Source of the DNA: Cellulosimicrobium sp. Marseille-Q4280
GTDB lineage: Bacteria; Actinomycetota; Actinomycetes; Actinomycetales; Cellulomonadaceae
NCBI RefSeq assembly: GCF_943181405.1
Contig: NZ_CALPBY010000004.1
Location: 124,001 to 188,000, forward strand
Length of the DNA: 64,000 nucleotides
Reading direction: 5' to 3'
In this document: in pieces, positions 15,975 to 24,759 of the stretch
How positions within the stretch are numbered: position 1 is the first letter of the stretch
How the letters are laid out: every line of letters starts with the position of its first letter
The notes under the pieces: model-generated
The model's input: the letters and a program-made list of their open reading frames with translations, nothing else
What the model was told of the DNA's origin: nothing
The model's database searches: none
Made by a program: the position numbers and the translations under genes

Positions 15975-17650
15975 CGGTCGGCTCCGGCGAGGACGCGCTC
16001 CGTCGGCGGACCGTCCCCCGAGCCCACCACCCGTCCGCCCTCGAGCGCGATCCACCGGTCGGCGTGGGCGCACGCGCCCGCTCGGTGCGCGACGACGATC
16101 GTCGTGCGGTGGCCGTCCCGCTCGGCGACGGTGCGCACGAGGCGCCGCTCGGTCTCGGGGTCGAGGGCGGACGTCACCTCGTCGAGCACCAGCACGGGCG
16201 CTCGGGAGACGAGGGCGCGCGCTACCGCGAGGCGTTGGCGCTGCCCGCCCGACAGCTGTGCGCCGTCCTCGGCGAGGACGGTGGAGTAGCCCTGCGGCAG
16301 GGCGAGCAGGACGTCGTGCACCTCGGCGGCGCGCGCGGCGTCCTCGAGCTCCGCGTCGGTCGCTTCCGGGCGGTACAGGCGCAGGTTGTCCCGGACCGTC
16401 CACGCGAAGAGGGCCGGATCCTGGGGCACCACGACGACGCTGCGGACGCGGGCCGCGCGGTCGAAGGTGCGCAGGTCCGCGCCGTCGACGCGGACCGTGC
16501 CGCGGTCGGGGTCGACGTCGCGCTCGAGCAGCCGGGCGAGCGTGCTCTTGCCGGAGCCGGACGGCCCGACGACCGCGACGGTCTCGCCGGGTGCGATGCG
16601 CAGGGTGACGTCGGTGACGCCGACGTCGGTGCCGGGGTAGCGGTACGTCACCTGCTCCAGCGCGACGGCTGCGGGCGAGGTAGCGGGACAAGAGCGGGTG
16701 CCGTCGTCGGTCACCGCCGACCGGGCCGACAGCAGCCGGTCGAACCCGTCGACGGCCGTGAGCCCGAGGTAGCCGGAGTGCCAGTGCCGGGCGAGGTCCG
16801 TGACGGGCCGGAAGCACTCCCGGGCGAGCAGCATCACGGTGATCGCACCGGCGACCGGCAGGGCGCCGCGGGCGGCGTCGACGAGCGTGACCACGACGGC
16901 GAGGACGACCCCGAGCTGCATCGCGAGGACGCCGACCCCCGTGTCGACCATGGACCAGCGCAGCTGGTGCATGGTCGACGCACGCAGCGCCTCGGCGCGT
17001 CCTGCGAGGCGGTCGCCGGCGCGTCCGGACGCGCCGAAGGAGCGCAGCAGCGGGATCGACTGCAGCGCCTCGACGTAGTCGCCCGCGAGCTCCTCGAACC
17101 GCTGCCAGCGCACCCGTCCGTGGCGCACGAGCCGCGCGTCGCCCAGGCGGGGCAGGAGGACGGCCACGGCGGCCGAGCCGGCGAGGACCCCCGCGGCGGC
17201 GGGGGAGTGCGTCCCCACGAGGAGGACGACGCCGAGGGGGACGACCGCCGTGACGACGAGCTGGGGCAGGTAACGGGTGCAGTACGCGTCGACCCCGTTC
17301 ACGCCGTCGAGCACGGTCGCCGCTGCCCGCCCGGAGTCGCGCTCGCCGGCGGGAACGGCCTGCAGCTGACGCAGCAGCCGGGCGCGCAGCCTCACCCGCA
17401 CGGCCACCCCCACGCGTGCGGCGAGCGGTTCCTGGGCCCAGACGAGGACCGCGCGCACCGCCGCGACGACGCCGAGGAGGAGGAGCAGCGCAAGCACCTG
17501 CCCGCGGCCGTGCACGACCGCCGCCACGGCCTCGCCCGCGAGGACGGCGGACGCGACGTGCGCCCCGCACAGCGCGACGCCGAGTGCGGCCAGGGCGCAG
17601 ATCGCGCCCGGGGCCGCGCCCGCGAGGTGGAGGAGCCGCCGATGGAGCAC
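15971..17650 (-). CDS. ABC exporter-fold half-transporter (CydD-like partner)
   Basis: The GTG at 17650 lies 3 bp after the binding-protein gene; 559 aa. The membrane domain contains GVNGVDAYCTRYLPQL, the CydD-type motif. The ATPase has GPSGSGKST, LSGGQRQRLAVARAL, VLVLDEVTSALD and VAHR. With the next gene it makes a heterodimer. CydDC proper moves glutathione or cysteine for cytochrome bd assembly. Here the Zur-controlled metal-uptake context argues for another substrate such as a metallophore or a low-molecular thiol. Confidence 0.8.
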   Translation of the reverse strand: MLHRRLLHLAGAAPGAICALAALGVALCGAHVASAVLAGEAVAAVVHGRGQVLALLLLLGVVAAVRAVLVWAQEPLAARVGVAVRVRLRARLLRQLQAVPAGERDSGRAAATVLDGVNGVDAYCTRYLPQLVVTAVVPLGVVLLVGTHSPAAAGVLAGSAAVAVLLPRLGDARLVRHGRVRWQRFEELAGDYVEALQSIPLLRSFGASGRAGDRLAGRAEALRASTMHQLRWSMVDTGVGVLAMQLGVVLAVVVTLVDAARGALPVAGAITVMLLARECFRPVTDLARHWHSGYLGLTAVDGFDRLLSARSAVTDDGTRSCPATSPAAVALEQVTYRYPGTDVGVTDVTLRIAPGETVAVVGPSGSGKSTLARLLERDVDPDRGTVRVDGADLRTFDRAARVRSVVVVPQDPALFAWTVRDNLRLYRPEATDAELEDAARAAEVHDVLLALPQGYSTVLAEDGAQLSGGQRQRLAVARALVSRAPVLVLDEVTSALDPETERRLVRTVAERDGHRTTIVVAHRAGACAHADRWIALEGGRVVGSGDGPPTERVLAGADR

Positions 17651-17653
17651 CGC

Positions 17654-18691
17654 TCAGAACGCGTCGGGGTAGAGCTGCTCGGCGATCTGGCGCACGATCG
17701 AGACGTTGCCGAGGGTGCCCGGGAAGACGTCGGCGCTGGACACGGCGACGAGGCGGTCCTCCCGGACGGCCGGCATGTCCGGGAAGGTCGTGGTCAGGTA
17801 CTCGCGCGTCGCGGCCTCGTGCGCGTCGTCGTAGACGGAGAACACGAGCGCGTCCGGCTGTTCCGCTGCGAGCGACTCAGGCGTGACCGTTGCCGCGAAG
17901 AAGTCCGCGAACGCGGACTGGTCCGGTGCGTACACGGTGTCCGCCCCGGCGCGACGCAGGATGTCGTACTCCACGCCGGCGCCGATCGCGGAGAGCGTCG
18001 TGCCCTCGACGTACACCTGCGCGACCCGGAGCTCGTCGACGTCGGCGACAGCCGCCTCGACGTCGTCCAGCTCCGTCTGGCTCTGCTCGACGAGCTCCGC
18101 GGCGGCGTCCTGCACGTCGAACGCCTTCCCCAGGTTCTCGAGGTCGGTGAACAGGTCCGTCACCTCGGCGGACATCCGTCGCTCGGCGCACCCTCCCGTC
18201 GCGACGTACACCGCCGCCCCGGCCTGCTCGAGCTGCTCGATGCTCGCGAAGCCCTGCTCGGCCGTGAACTCGTACGTCGTGGGCGAGTACACGAAGTCCG
18301 GTCCGACGGCGAGGAGGTCCTCGCGCGCAGGCGGCATCACGTCGCCGATGACCGGCACGTCCTGGGCCAGGTCCGCGACGTCCTCGGGCAGCGCCTGCGC
18401 CCCCGCCTGCGCCTGACCGGCCAGGCGGTCGGCCAGTCCGAGCCGCAGCAGCAGCTCGGTCTGGGCGGGGTGCATCCCGACCGCGGCCGCCGGCACCTCC
18501 TCCAGCACTACCTCGCGGCCGCAGTTCTCCAGGGTCACGGGAGCCGGTGCGGAGTCGTCGCCGGCGCCGGCCTCTGCCGGTGGGTCCGCCGAGACCGACT
18601 GGCCGCAGCCGGCCAGGAGCGCGGCGGCGAGGACGGCCACCGTGGCGCGGCGTGCGGTGGTCCAGGGGAGGGAGGCATGGGGAGTCGTCAT
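17654..18691 (-). CDS. FecB/BtuF-type substrate-binding lipoprotein
   Basis: ATG at 18691 overlapping the ATPase stop by ATGA; 345 aa. Lipoprotein signal with lipobox LLAGC (Cys about 29). Two-lobed periplasmic-binding (cluster A-II) fold typical of siderophore, haem and cobalamin systems, with GMHPAQTELLLRLGLADRLAG and the inter-lobe helix. It delivers ligand to the permease and ATPase encoded just upstream. The Zur box at the operon head points to a zinc-metallophore rather than ferric siderophore; the ligand itself cannot be read from sequence. Confidence 0.82.
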   Translation of the reverse strand: MTTPHASLPWTTARRATVAVLAAALLAGCGQSVSADPPAEAGAGDDSAPAPVTLENCGREVVLEEVPAAAVGMHPAQTELLLRLGLADRLAGQAQAGAQALPEDVADLAQDVPVIGDVMPPAREDLLAVGPDFVYSPTTYEFTAEQGFASIEQLEQAGAAVYVATGGCAERRMSAEVTDLFTDLENLGKAFDVQDAAAELVEQSQTELDDVEAAVADVDELRVAQVYVEGTTLSAIGAGVEYDILRRAGADTVYAPDQSAFADFFAATVTPESLAAEQPDALVFSVYDDAHEAATREYLTTTFPDMPAVREDRLVAVSSADVFPGTLGNVSIVRQIAEQLYPDAF

Positions 18692-19503
18692 GGGTGCGTG
18701 CTCTCTGCTCGGGGGGCGGTGGTGCGGTCGGAGGTGTGCGCGGTGGCGCGGGCCAGTGGCCGGAACGCGAACACGGGCGGGTCGCCGAGCACGCGCACGT
18801 CGACGGCGAACGTCGCGCGCACGAGGTCGGGGGTCAGGACGACGCCGGGCGGGCCGTCGGCGACGACGCGGCCGTCGGCGAGCACGACGACGCGGTCGCA
18901 GTACTGCGCGGCGAGGTTGAGGTCGTGCAGCGCGGCGATCACGGTGCGGCCGAGGCTGCGCACGGTGCTCATCAGGTCGTGCTGGTGGCTGACGTCGAGG
19001 TGGTTGCTGGGCTCGTCGAGCACGAGCACGGGGCTGCGCTGGGCGAGGGCGCGCGCGAGCATGACGCGCTGACGCTGCCCTCCGGAGAGCGTCGCGACCA
19101 TGCGGTCGGCCAGGTCGTCGACCTCCGTGCGGCGCATGGCCTCGTCGAGGATGGCGAGGTCCTGCGCGGTGTCCCGGCCGAACGACGCGTGGTGCGGGCC
19201 GCGGCCGAGCAGCACGGTCTCGTGCACGTCGAGGTCGAACTCCGTGCGCGGGTCCTGCAGCATGACCGCGACGCGGCGGGCGGCCTCGCGCGGACCGAGC
19301 GCGAGCACGTCGTCGCCGTCGACGCGCACGGTGCCGCTGCTCGGACGCACCGCCCGGTACAGGGTGCGCAGCAGCGAGGACTTGCCGCTGCCGTTCGGCC
19401 CGACGAGGCCGACCACCTCGCCGGGCTCGACGACGAGCGACGCACCGCTCACGACCTCGCGTCCGCCGAGCGTGACGCAGACCTCGTCGATCTCCACCCT
19501 CAT
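18688..19503 (-). CDS. FecE-type ABC ATPase
   Basis: ATG at 19503, ATGA overlaps at both ends; 271 aa. Walker A GPNGSGKSS, signature LSGGQRQRVMLARAL, Walker B VLVLDEPSNHLD and switch His in ALHDLNLA. The H-L-N-x-A ending and length are those of siderophore/cobalamin importer ATPases. Partner of the FecCD permease upstream and binding protein downstream. Confidence 0.9.
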   Translation of the reverse strand: MRVEIDEVCVTLGGREVVSGASLVVEPGEVVGLVGPNGSGKSSLLRTLYRAVRPSSGTVRVDGDDVLALGPREAARRVAVMLQDPRTEFDLDVHETVLLGRGPHHASFGRDTAQDLAILDEAMRRTEVDDLADRMVATLSGGQRQRVMLARALAQRSPVLVLDEPSNHLDVSHQHDLMSTVRSLGRTVIAALHDLNLAAQYCDRVVVLADGRVVADGPPGVVLTPDLVRATFAVDVRVLGDPPVFAFRPLARATAHTSDRTTAPRAESTHP

Positions 19504-20618
19504 CGGCCGAACCCCGCCCGTTCGGCGCCGTCACGGCGCATGAGCCACAGGAAGAAGGGGGCGCCGACGAACGCGGTGAGGATGCCGAGGGGGATCTCGG
19601 TCGGTGCGGCGACCGTGCGTGCGAGCAGGTCGGCGGCCATGAGGAAGACCGCACCCCCGAGCACGGTCACGGGCAGCATGCGCCGGTGGTCGGAGCCGAC
19701 GACGATGCGCGCGACGTGCGGCACGACGAGCCCGACGAAGCCGATGCCCCCCGCGACGGACACGACGGTCCCCGTCAGCAGCGACGCGACGACGAGCAGC
19801 CCGCCGCGCAGCCTCGTGGCGTCCACGCCGAGGGAGGCGGCCGACTCGTCCCCGGTGAGCAGGGCGTTGAGCGACCGGGAGAAGGCCGCGGCCACGACGC
19901 ACCCCACGACGAGCGCGACGGCCGGGCCGACGAGGCTCGTCATCGTCGCCGCCGAGACGCTGCCGAGGAGGAAGAACAGGACGCTCACCACGTTCTGCGC
20001 GTCGGTGGAAATCGTCAGGTAGCTGGTGATCGCGCTGAACAGGCTGCCCAGCGCGACGCCCGACAGGATCATCCGGGTCGGCGACAGGGTCCCGTCCTTG
20101 CGGGCCAGCGCGGCGACGCACCCGCAGGCCACCAGCGCCCCGACGAACGCCGCGACGTTCAGCGAGAGCCCACCGACGGCGGCCGAACCGAGCACGATGA
20201 CGAGGACCGCCCCGACGCTCGCACCCGACGAGACCCCGAGGATGTAGGGCTCGGCCAAGGGGTTGCGGACGGTGACCTGCATGAGCGCCCCGGCCAGCGC
20301 GAGACCGGCCCCGGCCAGCCCGGCCAGGAGCACGCGGGGCAGGCGGAACTGCCACACGGCCTGGTCCTGCAGCATCGTCAGAGAACCGTCGCTCATCCAC
20401 GGCATCCCCGGGACCAGGTGCCCGACGACGATCTGTGCGGCCTGCGCAGGAGCGACCGCGACCGCCCCCACGGCGCACGAGACGACGATCAGCAGCACCG
20501 CCGCGACCGCCAGGACGCTGCTGAGCAGGACGGCTCGTCGGGCGAGGGGCCGTCGAGACTCCTGACGTCTCGTCGACGGTGAGGTGCCCGCAGGAGGGCG
20601 CCGAAGCTCGTGAAGCAC
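19500..20618 (-). CDS. FecCD-type metallophore permease
   Basis: GTG at 20618; 372 aa with about ten membrane helices. FecCD motifs are clear: WQFRLPRVLLAGLAGAGLALAG, NPLAEPYILGVSSGAS, GGIGFVGLVVPHVARI and AAPTEIPLGILTAFVGAPFFLWL. A single gene implies a homodimeric permease. It is first in a five-gene operon, with a palindromic Zur box ending 14 bp upstream of the start; zinc-dependent repression is therefore expected. Confidence 0.9.
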   Translation of the reverse strand: MLHELRRPPAGTSPSTRRQESRRPLARRAVLLSSVLAVAAVLLIVVSCAVGAVAVAPAQAAQIVVGHLVPGMPWMSDGSLTMLQDQAVWQFRLPRVLLAGLAGAGLALAGALMQVTVRNPLAEPYILGVSSGASVGAVLVIVLGSAAVGGLSLNVAAFVGALVACGCVAALARKDGTLSPTRMILSGVALGSLFSAITSYLTISTDAQNVVSVLFFLLGSVSAATMTSLVGPAVALVVGCVVAAAFSRSLNALLTGDESAASLGVDATRLRGGLLVVASLLTGTVVSVAGGIGFVGLVVPHVARIVVGSDHRRMLPVTVLGGAVFLMAADLLARTVAAPTEIPLGILTAFVGAPFFLWLMRRDGAERAGFGR

Positions 20619-20632
20619 AGGCGAGAAGATAC

Positions 20633-20647
20633 TGAGAATTGTTCTCA
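20633..20647. promoter_or_regulatory. Zur box 2
   Basis: TGAGAATTGTTCTCA is a palindrome (17 bp with flanking C/G) matching the Zur pattern TGAnAAnnnTTnTCA. It stands directly before the FecCD-type operon on the minus strand, with a TATCTT -10-like hexamer between it and the start. Confidence 0.8.
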
Positions 20648-20740
20648 GCGCCTAATCCCGCGGTCCGGGCCAGTCGCGAGCCGGCCTGGGTGCACGGCAC
20701 CGCACGGTGGCGCAGGTGGCGGATGGGCTCGCGACGAGAA

Positions 20741-20755
20741 TGAGAATGATTCTAA
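20741..20755. promoter_or_regulatory. Zur box 3
   Basis: TGAGAATGATTCTAA matches the Zur consensus at all but one conserved base. It is 96 bp upstream of aztD and about 100 bp from box 2, so the divergent intergenic region carries one box per direction. Confidence 0.8.
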
Positions 20756-20850
20756 GTTCTGTTAGCCTGCCGCCAGACCGCCCAGCGGCTCTCTGTCCCC
20801 ATCGGAAAGGAGTGGGTTCCGCACGCCTGCACGCGGAGCCCGACCCACGC

Positions 20851-22263
20851 ATGACCCTCACACGCCACCGCACCCGACCGCTCGCCGCGCTCGGGATGCT
20901 CCTCCCGCTCGCGCTGATCGCCGCCTGCTCGTCCGGCGAGCCCGCCGCCGAGGAGGCCCCGAGCTCGCCCGCCGCGGAGGAGACCGCGAACGAGCCGAGC
21001 GAGGCCTCGTCCCGCACCCCGCGCCTCGCCGTCACCTACGACGGCGGCATCCAGGTCCTCGACGCCCAGACGCTCGAGGTCCTGGAGGACTTCGAGCTCG
21101 ACGGCTTCAACCGCCTCAACGGCGCCGGCGACGGCCGCCACCTCCTCGTCTCGACGACGGGCGGCTTCCAGGTGCTCGACGGCGGGGCCTGGGCCGAGCC
21201 GCACGGCGACCACTCGCACTACTACACGGCGCACCCCGAGCTCACGGACGTGATGTTCGACGCCGAGAAGCCGGGCCACGTCGTCGTGCACGCCGGGCGC
21301 ACCGCGCTCTTCGACGACGGCACCGGCGAGATCACGGTCCTCGACTCCGGCGACGTCGCGGACGAGTCCCGCGAGGCGCGCGAGCTCACGACGCCGGAGG
21401 CGCACCACGGCGTCGCCGTCGAGCTGTCCGACGGCACGCTCGTCGTCTCCGAGGGCACCGAGGACGCGCGCACGGGCATCCGCGTGCTCGACGCCGAGGG
21501 CGCCGAGATCGCCGCGTCCGACGAGTGCCCCGGCGTCCACGGCGAGGCCGTGGCTGCCGACGAGGCCGTGCTCATCGGCTGCGAGGACGGCGTCCTCGTC
21601 GTCAAGGACGGCGAGATCACCAAGGTCGCGAGCCCCGACGCGTACGGCCGCATCGGCAACCAGGCCGGCAGCGAGGAGTCGACGGTCGTCCTCGGCGACT
21701 ACAAGTCGGACCCCGACGCCGAGCTGGAGCGCCCCACGCGGGTCTCGCTCACCGACACCGCGACGGGCGAGCTGACCCTCGTCGACCTCCCGTCGAGCTA
21801 CACGTTCCGCTCCCTCGCCCGGGGCGACGCGGGAGAGGCCCTCGTGCTCGGCACGGACGGCCAGATCCACGTCGTCGACCCGGCGACCAAGCAGCTCGTC
21901 CGCTCCATCCCGGTGGTCGACGCGTGGGAGGAGCCCGAGGAGTGGCAGTCGCCGCGACCGGCGATCTTCATGCTCGACGGCTCCGCCTACGTCACCGACC
22001 CGGCGAACCAGGCGATCCACGCGGTCGACATCGAGACCGGCGAGGTCTGGAACACGGTCGAGCTCGACGTCGAGCCCAACGAGATCAACGGGGTCTCCGG
22101 CGACGTCGAGGCCGGGTCGGCCGAGCACGGCGAGGCCGGGCACTCGGAGGAGGAGCACGCCGAGGCCGGGCACTCGGAGGAGGAGCACTCCGAGGAGGAC
22201 GCGCACGACCACTCCGAGGAGGACCACGAGCACGCGGACGAGGAGACCACTCCCGCGGGCTGA
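20851..22263 (+). CDS. aztD: AztD-like zinc metallochaperone, lipoprotein
   Basis: The ATG at 20851 is used because it opens a lipoprotein signal (TRHRTRPLAALG...LIAAC); a GTG at 20812 is in frame but sits on top of GGAAAGGAG. 470 aa. The body is a seven-bladed beta-propeller (about 50-415), with HGDHSHYYTAHPE (about 113-125) as in AztD, which loads zinc onto the binding protein AztC. The C-terminal 50 residues are almost only Glu, His, Ala and Ser, an extra metal-chelating tail from a 30-bp repeat. It follows Zur box 3 and precedes aztC; a strong hairpin separates the two genes. Confidence 0.88.
   Translation: MTLTRHRTRPLAALGMLLPLALIAACSSGEPAAEEAPSSPAAEETANEPSEASSRTPRLAVTYDGGIQVLDAQTLEVLEDFELDGFNRLNGAGDGRHLLVSTTGGFQVLDGGAWAEPHGDHSHYYTAHPELTDVMFDAEKPGHVVVHAGRTALFDDGTGEITVLDSGDVADESREARELTTPEAHHGVAVELSDGTLVVSEGTEDARTGIRVLDAEGAEIAASDECPGVHGEAVAADEAVLIGCEDGVLVVKDGEITKVASPDAYGRIGNQAGSEESTVVLGDYKSDPDAELERPTRVSLTDTATGELTLVDLPSSYTFRSLARGDAGEALVLGTDGQIHVVDPATKQLVRSIPVVDAWEEPEEWQSPRPAIFMLDGSAYVTDPANQAIHAVDIETGEVWNTVELDVEPNEINGVSGDVEAGSAEHGEAGHSEEEHAEAGHSEEEHSEEDAHDHSEEDHEHADEETTPAG
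22132..22188 (+). repeat. 30-bp-period repeat encoding a His/Glu tail
   Basis: A 27-nt unit beginning GAGGCCGGGCACTCGGAGGA occurs at 22132-22158 and again at 22162-22188 without mismatch, with decayed copies on both sides. It encodes EAGHSEEEH repeats in the metal-binding tail of AztD. Confidence 0.85.
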
Positions 22264-22283
22264 GCACCTCCACGCAGCACGCA

Positions 22284-22323
22284 CGGCCGCGGTACCCGGT
22301 CCGTCGACCGGGTACCGCGGCCG
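22284..22323 (+). terminator. 18-bp hairpin between aztD and aztC
   Basis: Perfect 18-nt arms (CGGCCGCGGTACCCGGTC and complement) with loop CGTC. There is no T run. It could be a partial terminator or a 3' mRNA stabiliser giving more AztD than AztC message. Confidence 0.6.
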
Positions 22324-22385
22324 TCGTACGTCGCCCTCGGCGGACCCGTCGCCCGCACCCGAACCACCGACCCACGGAGCACCCC

Positions 22386-23315
22386 ATGACCCGCCCCCTC
22401 CCGCGCGCCCGCGGCGCCGCCCTCGCCGGCGGCGTGCTCCTCGCCCTGACGCTCACCGCCGCCTGCACGCCCGCCGGCGCCGACGACGACGGCGTCGAGG
22501 TCCTCGCCTCGTTCTACCCGCTGGAGTACGTCGCCGAGCGCGTCGGCGGCGAGCACGTCGCCGTCAGCAACCTCACCCCGCCCGCGGCCGAGCCGCACGA
22601 CCTCGAGCTCTCACCGGCGCAGGTGCGCCAGATCGGGAGCTCCGACCTCGTCGTCTACCTGTCGGGGATGCAGCCCTCGACCGACGAGGCGGTCGCCGCA
22701 CGGGACCCCGAGAACGTGCTGGACACCGCAGAGGCCGCCGGTCTCGAGGCCGGGCCCAACGGCTCCGCGGCCCCGGCGCCGGAGGGCTCCGTCCTCGACC
22801 CGCACTTCTGGCTCGACCCGACGCGGCTCGCGACCGTCGGGCACCAGGTCGCCGAGGAGCTCTCCGCGATCGACCCCGACCACGCCGACGACTACGCCGC
22901 CAACGCGCAGGCGCTCGAGGACGACCTCGTCGTTCTCGACGAGGAGTACGCGACGGGGCTCGCGGCGTGCGCGGGCGCGACGCTCGTCGTCTCGCACGCG
23001 GCCTTCGGCTACCTCGCCGAGCGGTACGACCTGGTCCAGGTCGGCATCTCCGGGATCGACCCGGAGGCGGAGCCGTCGCCCGCCCGGCTGCGCGAGGTCC
23101 GCGGCGTCGTCGAGGACGCGGGGGTGGAGACCCTGTTCTTCGAGGTGCTCGTGAGCCCCAAGGTCACCCGGACCCTGGCGGACGACCTCGGGGTGGGCAC
23201 CGACATGCTCGACCCGCTCGAGGGGCACACCGACGAGGAGGCCGACTACCTGGCGGCCATGCGCGCGAACCTCGACGCCCTCCGGCAGGGTCTGGTGTGC
23301 GAGGCTGCGGGCTGA
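22386..23315 (+). CDS. aztC: AztC/ZnuA-type zinc-binding lipoprotein
   Basis: ATG at 22386 after CGGAGC; 309 aa. Lipobox LTAAC. Cluster A-I metal-binding fold with ligand candidates His in PPAAEPHDLELSP, DPHFWLDP and VVSHAAFGYL, plus acidic residues near LEGHTDEEADY. The flexible His-rich loop of ZnuA is missing (short GSAAPAPEGS instead), as in AztC, which depends on AztD for zinc loading. No cognate permease or ATPase gene follows; the Zur gene does. The membrane partner must be encoded elsewhere. Confidence 0.88.
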   Translation: MTRPLPRARGAALAGGVLLALTLTAACTPAGADDDGVEVLASFYPLEYVAERVGGEHVAVSNLTPPAAEPHDLELSPAQVRQIGSSDLVVYLSGMQPSTDEAVAARDPENVLDTAEAAGLEAGPNGSAAPAPEGSVLDPHFWLDPTRLATVGHQVAEELSAIDPDHADDYAANAQALEDDLVVLDEEYATGLAACAGATLVVSHAAFGYLAERYDLVQVGISGIDPEAEPSPARLREVRGVVEDAGVETLFFEVLVSPKVTRTLADDLGVGTDMLDPLEGHTDEEADYLAAMRANLDALRQGLVCEAAG

Positions 23316-23380
23316 CGGCCCCGCTCCTCCGGAATCCCGTGAGATGCTCGGGCGTTCCACGGACGGAGGAGGTGGTCGTC

Positions 23381-23782
23381 GTGCAGAGGATGACGCGGCA
23401 GCGCGCGGTGCTGCTCGAGGCGATCGACGCGCAGGCCGGCTTCCGCAGCGCGCAGGACATCCATCAGGACCTGCGCGCCCGGGGCGACGCGGTCGGTCTC
23501 GCGACCGTCTACCGCGGGCTCCAGGCGCTGTCGGAGGCCGGCGTCGTCGACACCCTGCGCACCGCGGAGGGCGAGAACCTGTACCGCCGGTGCGCACGGA
23601 CCGAGCACCACCACCACCTCGTCTGCCGCTCGTGCGGACGCACGGAGGAGATCGACGGCCCGAGCGTGGAGAGCTGGGCCCGCACGGTCGGCTCGTCGCA
23701 CGGCTTCGTCGACATCGAGCACGTCGTGGAGCTCTTCGGCACGTGCGCGACGTGCCGTGCCGAGGCCTCCGACGCCGGCTGA
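23381..23782 (+). CDS. zur: Fur-family zinc uptake regulator
   Basis: The GTG at 23381 is favoured by GGAGGAGG 8 bp upstream; 133 aa. Winged helix at about 1-70 (TRQRAVLLEAI...GLATVYRGLQALSEAGVVD). Dimerisation domain with HHHHLVCRSCGRTEEI and a second CATC pair, giving the structural Cys4 zinc site and His-rich regulatory site of Fur-type proteins. The position after aztD-aztC and among four Zur boxes makes Zur far more likely than Fur. It should bind those boxes when zinc is ample and so repress the operons described here. Confidence 0.9.
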   Translation: MQRMTRQRAVLLEAIDAQAGFRSAQDIHQDLRARGDAVGLATVYRGLQALSEAGVVDTLRTAEGENLYRRCARTEHHHHLVCRSCGRTEEIDGPSVESWARTVGSSHGFVDIEHVVELFGTCATCRAEASDAG

Positions 23783-23914
23783 GGCGCCAGAAGTCGCGCG
23801 AAACTCCGCGTGTTCCCTAGTGTTGTCCCCGGTGCACGGCCCCTCGGCTGGCACACTGAGACCGTGACGACGCGTGGTGACCACCGCGCGTCGTGAACCG
23901 AGGAAGGGATTCGC

Positions 23915-24196
23915 ATGTCGCTCAACAAGTCCGAGCTCGTCTCGGCCATCGCCAGCAAGGCCGACCTGTCGAAGGCGGACGCGGAGAAGGCCCTCAACGC
24001 CTTCCAGGAGGTGCTCATCGAGTCGCTGGGCAAGGGCGAGGCCGTCAAGGTCACGGGCCTCCTGTCCGTCGAGCGCGTCGAGCGTGCCGCCCGCACGGGT
24101 CGCAACCCCCGCACGGGCGAGGAGATCTCGATCCCGGCCGGCTACGGCGTGAAGATCAGCGCCGGCAGCCTGCTCAAGAAGGCCGTCGCCAAGTGA
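23915..24196 (+). CDS. hup: DNA-binding protein HU
   Basis: ATG at 23915 after GAGGAAGGG; 93 aa, the short HU form without the Lys-rich actinobacterial tail. MSLNKSELVSAIASKADLSKADAEKAL and GRNPRTGEEISIPAGYGVKIS are diagnostic, the latter containing the DNA-binding arm. It has its own promoter region (23783-23914) and a strong terminator, so it is a single-gene unit inside the zinc region. Confidence 0.95.
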   Translation: MSLNKSELVSAIASKADLSKADAEKALNAFQEVLIESLGKGEAVKVTGLLSVERVERAARTGRNPRTGEEISIPAGYGVKISAGSLLKKAVAK

Positions 24197-24233
24197 CGTC
24201 CCGCTGACCGAGCCGTCACCGGCCGGTCGGCGT

Positions 24234-24273
24234 GACGAAGGCCCGGGTCCCGCGAGGGACCCGGGCCTTCGTC
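24234..24273. terminator. strong bidirectional terminator
   Basis: Perfect 18-bp stem GACGAAGGCCCGGGTCCC with loop GCGA. The arms begin and end with AT-containing GACGAAG/CTTCGTC. It lies between hup and the convergent 123-aa gene and serves both. Confidence 0.85.
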
Positions 24274-24283
24274 GTGCGCCTCG

Positions 24284-24655
24284 TCAGGCGTGGACGACGT
24301 CCGCGAGGATGCCGGCCTGCGTGAGCCGGGTCCCGATGGCCTGGTCCGCCTCGGAGAACGCCTTGTTCGACCGCGCGACGCCGACCGCGCCCGCCATCGC
24401 GCCCTGACCGGTGGGGCGCTGGACGCGCGCGACCAGGGCGCCGCCGTGCTCCATGAAGTCCACCGTGAACACGAGGTGCTGCTGCTTGCCGGCGAACGCG
24501 CCGAGCCAGAACGTCTTCGTCCTGCTCCCGCGCTCGACCGACCACTGGCCGCTGCGCTGCGTGGTCACGGTGAAGCCCTGCTCGTGGAGCGCCGTCGCGA
24601 GCTGGTGACGGGCGGCGTCGTGGTCGCCGGTGAGGAAGTAGTCGACGGTGGCCAT
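24284..24655 (-). CDS. hypothetical protein, 123 aa
   Basis: ATG at 24655 after CCAGGAGC. Soluble, no signal or membrane segment. The predicted alternation ([27 protein letters not shown], then strands with [13 protein letters not shown] and [12 protein letters not shown]) suggests a small alpha/beta fold. No family was recognised. It is monocistronic, convergent with hup and divergent from rpmF across the region carrying Zur box 4, so co-regulation by zinc is possible. Confidence 0.6.
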   Translation of the reverse strand: MATVDYFLTGDHDAARHQLATALHEQGFTVTTQRSGQWSVERGSRTKTFWLGAFAGKQQHLVFTVDFMEHGGALVARVQRPTGQGAMAGAVGVARSNKAFSEADQAIGTRLTQAGILADVVHA

Positions 24656-24759
24656 GCGGTGCTCCTGGCGGGTGCGGGGCGCAGGGACGCGCCCGGTCGG
24701 GTCCGCGCGACCGCGCGGCGGGTGGGATGCTACCGGTCCGCATCGCGCCGCGGAGTCAG

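Noticed and set aside
14307-17650. Cytochrome bd assembly transporter cydDC
   Set aside because: The proteins are CydDC-like, but there is no cydAB, and they are co-transcribed with a Zur-controlled FecBCD importer, so the symbols were not assigned.
20633-20755. DtxR/IdeR or Fur (iron) boxes before the FecCD operon and aztD
   Set aside because: The palindromes have the 15-bp TGAnAAnnnTTnTCA form of Zur, not the 19-bp TTAGGTTAGGCTAACCTAA iron box, and the same motif controls zinc-free ribosomal genes here.
20812-20850. Earlier GTG start for aztD
   Set aside because: It overlaps the ribosome site and would add 13 polar residues before an otherwise normal lipoprotein signal.
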